Below, in pieces: positions 58,057 through 64,000 of a stretch of DNA of 64,000 nucleotides (its first letter is position 1; each line of letters begins with the position of its first letter). Both the position numbers and the translations under genes were made by a program. Origin of the DNA: Opitutus sp. GAS368 (GTDB taxonomy: Bacteria > Verrucomicrobiota > Verrucomicrobiia > Opitutales > Opitutaceae); the NCBI GenBank assembly GCA_945874455.1, contig CAMCHO010000002.1, positions 28,155 through 92,154 on the forward strand, given 5' to 3'. The notes beneath the pieces were generated by a model. That model had not been told where the DNA came from and did not search any database. It saw nothing but the letters and a program-made list of their open reading frames with translations.

Positions 58057-61000
58057 ATGAATCAGCCGGCCCCTCTGCTCCTCGCCTTGATGGCTTCCCT
58101 TCTCCCCGCGACCGCGGCGGAGCCGGTGAGCTTCAGCCGCGACGTGTTGCCGATCCTTTCCGACAACTGCTTCGGATGCCACGGCCAGGATGAATCGCAC
58201 CGCAAGGGCAAGCTGCGGCTCGACCTCCGGGACGTGGCGTTGGCCAAGGAAGCGGTCGTCCCCGGCAAACCCGAAGCCAGTGAACTCATCAACCGCATCG
58301 TCACCACCGACGAGGACGAACTCATGCCCCCGCCCAAGTCGCACAAAGCGCGACTCACCGCGGCGCAGACCGATATCCTGCGGCGCTGGATCGCGGAGGG
58401 CGCCGTGTGGGGAAAGCACTGGGCGTTCGAACTACCCGTCAAGGCCAGCGTACAAGGCCACCCCGTCGATGGCTTCGTCGGCAAGAAACTCGCCGCCGAA
58501 GGACTCACCCTGGCGAAGGAAGCGCCGAAGCACACCCTGCTCCGCCGGCTGTCGTTCGACTTGACTGGCCTACCGCCCACCGAAGCGGAGACCAAGGCGT
58601 TCCTGGCGGACACTTCTCCTCAGTCCTACGAAAAGGTCATCGATCGCCTGCTCGCCTCGCCGCACTACGGCGAACGCATGGCCATGTGGTGGCTCGATGC
58701 TGCGCGTTATGCGGACACCGATGGATTCCAGTCCGACGCCACGCGCACCAACTGGCCGTGGCGCGACTGGGTCGTCGAATCGTTCAACCGTAATATTCCT
58801 TACGACCAGTTCACCCTCGAGCAGTTCGCGGGCGATCTCCTGCCGAATGCCACGCCTGAGCAGAAGCTCGCGACCTGCTTCCAGCGCAACCACATGACCA
58901 ACGGCGAAGGCGGCCGTGATCCCGAGGAATCCCGCGTCGACTACGTCCTCGACCGCGTGAACACCATGGGCACCACCTGGCTCGGCATGACCCTGGGCTG
59001 CGCGCAGTGCCACACCCACAAGTTCGACCCTATCACCCAGTCCGACTACTATGCCCTCTCGGCCTTCTTCAACAGCATCGACGAGGACGGCAAGGCCGGC
59101 GGCGGCGCCAAGCCCTTCCTGCCTTATCAATCTAAGCATGCCGCCCGAGCGATCGCGGAAGCCCAGCAACTCGTCGACGCCACCAAGCCCGCCGAAGCCG
59201 CCGCGCGGACCGCGGCCATAGGTCCGTTCGAGCAGCGGCTTGCCGAACGGCGTATCCAGACGAAACCCGAATGGCAGACGTGGAAAGTCATCAAGGCCGA
59301 TTCGCTTGAGACCGCCGAAGGCACCGTCCTGAAGCAGGAAGCCGACGGTGCCGTCCAAGCCTCGGGACCGCACCCCAACCAGGATGAGTATCGCATCGTC
59401 AGCCATGATCGCCTCGAGCGCATCACCGGCCTGCGCCTCGAAGTCCTGCCACACCCCTCGCACACCAAGGGCGGACTTTCCCGCGGTAAAGACGGCGAGT
59501 TCAAACTCACCGACCTTAAGCTCCAGGTCCGCACGCGCGGCAATTCGCAGATCCGGGACATCCTCATGGCCAACGCGGTCGCCGACGTCATGGCGGACAA
59601 GAAGAAGCATGGCGGCTATGGCGAGGTGAAGGATACCCTCGACGACGACCCGCGTAACGGCTGGACGACCATCGGCTTCGATCAGACCAAACCGCACGTG
59701 GCCCTCTATGCACTCTCCGAACCGCTCGTGCTCGGTGCGGATGACGAACTCATGATCGAGTTGCGCCAGCGTTCGACGCTGGGCGACGCCAATATCGGCC
59801 GCTTCCGACTCTCCATCGCCGCCGAAGCCGGCGACGCCGTTAACAAGGTAGGCCGGAGCCCCCGCGAAGAACTCGCCGCCCTGCCCGCCGACCAACCGAT
59901 CGACGCCAAGCTCCGAGAGCGCCTCTTCGATGAATTCTTGGTGGACCATGCGCCGTACCAGATTCCTCGGCAGGCCTTAGACCGCGCCCAGCGCCAGCTT
60001 GCCGAAACCAAGTCCGCCGCGGGTAAGCTCAACGTCATGGTCCTCGCGGAGCGCAAGCAGCCGCGCGACACGTTCGTCCTTGTGCGTGGCGTCTGGGATA
60101 AGCACGGCGACAAGGTCGGCCCCGACGTCCCGCAGGCGCTCGCCGCTTGGCCAGAAGGCGAAGCCCGTACACGCCTCGGCCTTGCACGCTGGCTGACGTC
60201 GAAGGAAAACCCACTGACCGCACGCGTGACCGTCAACCACCTTTGGCAGATGCTTTTCGGCCAAGGACTCGTGCGGACTACCGAGGACCTCGGATTGCAG
60301 GGCGAACATCCCCTCCATCCGGAGCTCCTCGACTGGCTCGCCGTCGACCTTGTCGAGCATGGCTGGGACCTCAAGCGGACCCTCAAGCTCATCGTCCGCA
60401 GCCGCACCTATCGCCAGGATTCCTCCGTCACGCCCGCCTTGCTTGCCAAGGACCCCGACAACCGCCTGCTCGCCCGCGGTGCGCGCTTCCGCCTGCCCAG
60501 CTGGATGATCCGCGACTCCGCCTTACGGACCGCCGGCCTCTTCAATCCCGCGCTCGGCGGACCGCCTGTGCGCCCGTATCAGCCCGACGGCGTTTGGGAA
60601 GAGCTCTTCATGGGTCGCTTCAAATATGAACCCAGCGAAGGCCCGGCCCAGTATCGTCGGACGCTCTACGCCTTCTGGCGTCGCTCCATCGCACCCACGT
60701 TCTTGTTCGACTCCGCGCAACGCCGCTCGTGCGAAGTGCGTACTGGCCGGACCAACACCCCGTTGCAAGCACTGACCCTGCAGAACGACCTCACCTATCT
60801 CGAAGCCTCGCAAGCCATCGCGGCCGATGTGTTACGTGAAAACGGCGACGCCGGACGACTCCAGAAACTTCTCCGCAAGGTACTCTCACGTGAGGGCGAC
60901 GACCGTGAAGCCGCGTCACTTGGCAAGACCCTGACCCAAGCGAGGAACTACTACCGCGCCCATCCCGCCGAAGCCGCCAAGTTCCTCAAAGTCGGCCAAC

Positions 61001-61095
61001 GCCGGCCCGCTGGCACAGACCTCTCTGAACTCGCCGCCTGGACCATCGTCGCGAGCCTCGCCCTCAACCTCGATGAGGCGATTACGCGGGAATGA
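58057..61095 (+). CDS. PSCyt1/DUF1549/DUF1553 cytochrome protein (pair 4)
   Basis: DNCFGCHGQDESHRKGKLRLDLRDVALAKEAVVPGKPEASELINRI; LTGLPPTEAETKAFL; GCAQCHTHKFDPITQSDYYAL; RVTVNHLWQMLFGQGLVRTTEDLGLQGEHPLHPELLDWL. Confidence 0.93.
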   Translation: MNQPAPLLLALMASLLPATAAEPVSFSRDVLPILSDNCFGCHGQDESHRKGKLRLDLRDVALAKEAVVPGKPEASELINRIVTTDEDELMPPPKSHKARLTAAQTDILRRWIAEGAVWGKHWAFELPVKASVQGHPVDGFVGKKLAAEGLTLAKEAPKHTLLRRLSFDLTGLPPTEAETKAFLADTSPQSYEKVIDRLLASPHYGERMAMWWLDAARYADTDGFQSDATRTNWPWRDWVVESFNRNIPYDQFTLEQFAGDLLPNATPEQKLATCFQRNHMTNGEGGRDPEESRVDYVLDRVNTMGTTWLGMTLGCAQCHTHKFDPITQSDYYALSAFFNSIDEDGKAGGGAKPFLPYQSKHAARAIAEAQQLVDATKPAEAAARTAAIGPFEQRLAERRIQTKPEWQTWKVIKADSLETAEGTVLKQEADGAVQASGPHPNQDEYRIVSHDRLERITGLRLEVLPHPSHTKGGLSRGKDGEFKLTDLKLQVRTRGNSQIRDILMANAVADVMADKKKHGGYGEVKDTLDDDPRNGWTTIGFDQTKPHVALYALSEPLVLGADDELMIELRQRSTLGDANIGRFRLSIAAEAGDAVNKVGRSPREELAALPADQPIDAKLRERLFDEFLVDHAPYQIPRQALDRAQRQLAETKSAAGKLNVMVLAERKQPRDTFVLVRGVWDKHGDKVGPDVPQALAAWPEGEARTRLGLARWLTSKENPLTARVTVNHLWQMLFGQGLVRTTEDLGLQGEHPLHPELLDWLAVDLVEHGWDLKRTLKLIVRSRTYRQDSSVTPALLAKDPDNRLLARGARFRLPSWMIRDSALRTAGLFNPALGGPPVRPYQPDGVWEELFMGRFKYEPSEGPAQYRRTLYAFWRRSIAPTFLFDSAQRRSCEVRTGRTNTPLQALTLQNDLTYLEASQAIAADVLRENGDAGRLQKLLRKVLSREGDDREAASLGKTLTQARNYYRAHPAEAAKFLKVGQRRPAGTDLSELAAWTIVASLALNLDEAITRE

Positions 61096-61226
61096 GAGTA
61101 TTGAGTATGGAGTATCGAGTATAGGAAACACACCAAACCCCTAGGCACAGAGCATCACACTGCCTCGTCGCTCATCATCCATCTGCTATCCGTCATCTGT
61201 CCTCTTTTATCTGCCATCTTATCTTC

Positions 61227-62291
61227 ATGTCATCACTCTCCCGACGTTCCTTCCTCGCCACCGGCGTAGCCGCCTTCGCGGCGCCGCGCCTGCTCGCGCA
61301 AGCTGGAGCCTCCCCAGCTCATCACGGTGCGATTGTCGGGCATGGCGCATTCCGCTATCGCGTCGACAAGCTCTGGTGCCTGGCCGACAAGGCCAAGCAC
61401 CCGGTCAAGGATTGCCATGAGATGGTCCAGTCCGCGGACGGGCGCCTCTTCCTCATCACCAACGTCAAGCAGAACAACGTGCTCGTCTTCGATGTCGGGG
61501 GCAAGGTGCTCGACGCATGGACGCTCGGACTCAGCGCCGGCCACGGACTGACGCTGCATCGCGAGGCTGACGGCTCCGAGTACCTCTATCTGACCGACAA
61601 CACCGGCCGCATAGCCAAGACCACGCTTGCGGGCAAAGTCGTGCTCGAGCTGCCGCACGCGCAGAAGTGCGGAGCCTATTCGGACAAAGAACCCTACGCA
61701 CCGACCGAGACCGCCATCGCTGCCAACGGCGATATCTTCGTCGCGGACGGCTACGGCTCGCAGTTCATCCTCCGCTTCGACAAGACGGGAAAATACCTGA
61801 GCAAGTTCGGCGGCAAGAGCACGCAGCCCACCAACCCAGGCAAGTTCATGCAGGCGCATGGCGTCGCGATCGATAACCGCGGCCCCGAGCCTCTGCTCGT
61901 CTGCACCGAACGCGTCCGCAACGAATTCAACTGGTTCACCCTCGAAGGAAAACACGTGCGAGGCGTCTACCTGCACGGAGCGTATGTCAGCCGCCCCGTG
62001 ATCGCCGGCAAGCACCTCTATTCCGGCGTGTGCTTCGGCGCCAAGCCCGACGACACCCGCATGTGGCAAGGACGGGGCTTCGTCACCATCCTCGACGAGC
62101 ATGATCGCGTCGTCTCCAATCCGGGCGGCGAGGAACCCAAGTACGTCGACGGACGCCTCCAGCTCATGCTGCAGGACCAGCCCGTCTTCAACAACTGCCA
62201 CGACGTGTGCGTCGACACGCGGGGCGACCTTTACGTCTGCCAATGGGCCAGCGGCAACGTGTACCCCTACAAACTTCATCGCCTCGCATGA
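61227..62291 (+). CDS. Exported NHL/6-bladed beta-propeller protein
   Basis: MSSLSRRSFLATGVAAFAAPRLLAQ leader; GDIFVADGYGSQFILRFDKTGKYLSKFGGKSTQPTNPGKFMQAHGVAID. Confidence 0.85.
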   Translation: MSSLSRRSFLATGVAAFAAPRLLAQAGASPAHHGAIVGHGAFRYRVDKLWCLADKAKHPVKDCHEMVQSADGRLFLITNVKQNNVLVFDVGGKVLDAWTLGLSAGHGLTLHREADGSEYLYLTDNTGRIAKTTLAGKVVLELPHAQKCGAYSDKEPYAPTETAIAANGDIFVADGYGSQFILRFDKTGKYLSKFGGKSTQPTNPGKFMQAHGVAIDNRGPEPLLVCTERVRNEFNWFTLEGKHVRGVYLHGAYVSRPVIAGKHLYSGVCFGAKPDDTRMWQGRGFVTILDEHDRVVSNPGGEEPKYVDGRLQLMLQDQPVFNNCHDVCVDTRGDLYVCQWASGNVYPYKLHRLA

Positions 62292-63730
62292 GCTCCGACC
62301 CGCTCGACCCATCGCGTCGCTACTTCCTCGGCCAGTGCACCGGCCTCTCGCTCGGCGCCATGGCGCTCTCGACGCTCATCGGCCGCGCCCTCGCCGCCGA
62401 CGGCAGCAGCAAGCTCGGCTTGCCGAACCTCCCGCACTTCGCCGCCAAGGCCAAGCGCGTCATCTTCCTAACCCAGTCCGGCGGGCCTTCCCAGATCGAG
62501 CTCTTCGACGAGAAGCCCGGCCTCATGAAACTTGCCGGTACCGAACTTCCTGAATCCGTCCGGCGTGGCCAGCGCCTGACCACCATGACCTCGGGGCAGA
62601 AGCAACTCATCAAACCCGCCGCCACGAAGTTCGAGCGCTGCGGCAAGAGCGGCCAGAGCATCGGCGAATGGCTGCCGCACCTCAAGACCGTGGCGGACGA
62701 CCTTTGCATCGTGCGCTCGATGCACACCGACCAGATCAACCATGCGCCCGCCATGACGCAGTTCCTGACCGGCAACCAGATCCCCGGCCGTCCGAGCCTC
62801 GGCGCCTGGGCGAGCTACGGCCTCGGCAGCGAGAACCGCAACCTGCCCGATTACCTCGTCCTGCTCTCCAAGATGCAGCGGCCCAGCGATCAGCCCTTGT
62901 ATGATCATTATTGGGGCAGCGGCTTCCTCCCCTCGCGCTACCAGGGCGTCAAGCTGCGCAGCGCCAAGGACCCTGTCCTCTACCTCCGCGACCCCGACGG
63001 CCTGCCGCGCGAGCTTCGTCGCGAGATGCTGGACGGACTCGGCGCCATGAACCAGCGTGCGCTCGAGCGCAGCGGCGACCCCGAGATCTCCACGCGCATC
63101 CGCCAATATGAGATGGCCTACCGAATGCAGGCCAGCGTACCCGAGCTGACGGACCTCAGCGACGAGACGGAAGAAGTCTTCGAACTCTATGGGCCAGATT
63201 CCCGCCGCCCTGGCAGCTATGCTGCCAACTGCATCCTCGCGCGTCGCCTGATCGAGCGCGGCGTTCGCTTCGTGCAGCTCTTCCATCCGGACTGGGATCA
63301 TCATAGCCGCCTCACTTCTTGGTGTACCGCGCGTTGTCGCGACACCGACCAGCCCAGCGCCGCGCTCATCAAGGACCTCAAGCGTCGCGGACTACTCGAG
63401 GACACCCTCGTCGTCTGGGGTGGTGAGTTTGGCCGCGGCGTCGCGGGCCAAGGCAAGTGGGACAGCCCCGAAGCCGGACGAGACCATCATCCGCGCTGTT
63501 TCACCATGTGGATGGCCGGGGGCGGCGTCAAAGCCGGGATCAGTTTCGGCGAGACCGACGAATTCAGCTACAATGTCGCCAAGGATCCCGTGCATGTGCA
63601 CGACCTGCACGCCACCATCCTGCACCTCATGGGCATCGACCACGAGCGCTTCACCTATCGCCATCAGGGACTGGATTTCCGCCTCACCGGAGTCGAGCCG
63701 GCGAAGGTCGTGAAGGGGATTGTCGCGTAA
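62288..63730 (+). CDS. DUF1501 protein (pair 4)
   Basis: DPSRRYFLGQCTGLSLGAMAL leader; VIFLTQSGGPSQIELFDEKPGL; VRSMHTDQINHAPAMTQFLTG; WGGEFGRGVAGQG…GRDHHPRCFTMWMAGGG; ATGA overlap with propeller gene. Confidence 0.93.
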   Translation: MSSDPLDPSRRYFLGQCTGLSLGAMALSTLIGRALAADGSSKLGLPNLPHFAAKAKRVIFLTQSGGPSQIELFDEKPGLMKLAGTELPESVRRGQRLTTMTSGQKQLIKPAATKFERCGKSGQSIGEWLPHLKTVADDLCIVRSMHTDQINHAPAMTQFLTGNQIPGRPSLGAWASYGLGSENRNLPDYLVLLSKMQRPSDQPLYDHYWGSGFLPSRYQGVKLRSAKDPVLYLRDPDGLPRELRREMLDGLGAMNQRALERSGDPEISTRIRQYEMAYRMQASVPELTDLSDETEEVFELYGPDSRRPGSYAANCILARRLIERGVRFVQLFHPDWDHHSRLTSWCTARCRDTDQPSAALIKDLKRRGLLEDTLVVWGGEFGRGVAGQGKWDSPEAGRDHHPRCFTMWMAGGGVKAGISFGETDEFSYNVAKDPVHVHDLHATILHLMGIDHERFTYRHQGLDFRLTGVEPAKVVKGIVA

Positions 63731-63765
63731 GCGCGGCGAAGCCGCGACACACGTTAGTTAACTGA

Positions 63766-63832
63766 ACTGATAGGGGACTGGATTTTCAGGGGGATCGGGT
63801 CCGGGAGGGGTTACTGATAGGGGACTGGATTT
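63766..63832. repeat. 47-bp direct repeat, right copy, plus partial tandem second copy
   Basis: 63766-63812 identical to 56794-56840; 63813-63832 (ACTGATAGGGGACTGGATTT) restarts the same unit. Confidence 0.95.
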
Positions 63833-63833
63833 A

Positions 63834-64000
63834 TCAGCGCAGCTCCTTGACCCGGACGTTACGGTACCAAACGTGCTTCGCCTCGTCCTGGAAGCCGACG
63901 TGGCCATCGACTGGACGGTCCTTCATGGGCGAGGCGGCGAGATCGATGACGATGGTTCGCTCGCCGTTAAAGTCGACCGTCAGGTGGCGGTCCTTAAGCG
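63834..64000 (-). CDS. C-terminus of a DUF1080 (3-keto-disaccharide hydrolase-like) protein, truncated by window end
   Basis: Minus-frame LKDRHLTVDFNGERTIVIDLAASPMKDRPVDGHVGFQDEAKHVWYRNVRVKELR*. Confidence 0.8.
   Translation of the reverse strand, partial: LKDRHLTVDFNGERTIVIDLAASPMKDRPVDGHVGFQDEAKHVWYRNVRVKELR

Noticed and set aside
1-64000. CRISPR arrays, rRNA or tRNA genes
   Set aside because: No regularly spaced repeats and no convincing cloverleaf or rRNA sequence was seen; a tRNAscan/Infernal run would be needed to exclude small RNAs.

Overview
High-GC bacterial chromosome window. Gene families (DUF1549/DUF1553 + DUF1501 pairs, abundant sulfatase/TonB/propeller genes) suggest a Verrucomicrobia/Opitutaceae-like host; this is inference, as no rRNA is present. 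From left to right: (i) secreted hydrolytic and metabolic genes (class-V aminotransferase, RidA, BNR propeller, M28 peptidase, lyase-like protein); (ii) a topoisomerase IV parE...parC pair split by a ~3.6 kb insert with a BrnT/BrnA toxin-antitoxin pair, a HipA/YjjJ-type kinase and an S41 peptidase, where the 3' end of parE is duplicated on the far side of brnTA; (iii) a complete retinal photosystem on the minus strand (proteorhodopsin-crtE-crtI-crtB-crtY-blh); (iv) a decayed REP-associated tyrosine transposase; (v) a TonB receptor/MBL/MBL/TonB receptor operon; (vi) single metabolic genes mixed with gene remnants and REP-like repeats; (vii) a ~23 kb array of four DUF1549/DUF1553 cytochrome + DUF1501 cassettes next to a sulfatase, the last lying between exact 47-bp direct repeats. 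The most notable observations are the phototrophy cassette, the parE-tail duplication around brnTA, the repeat-flanked ~7 kb island and the cassette expansion. All calls come from reading sequence and translations; no database search was run.
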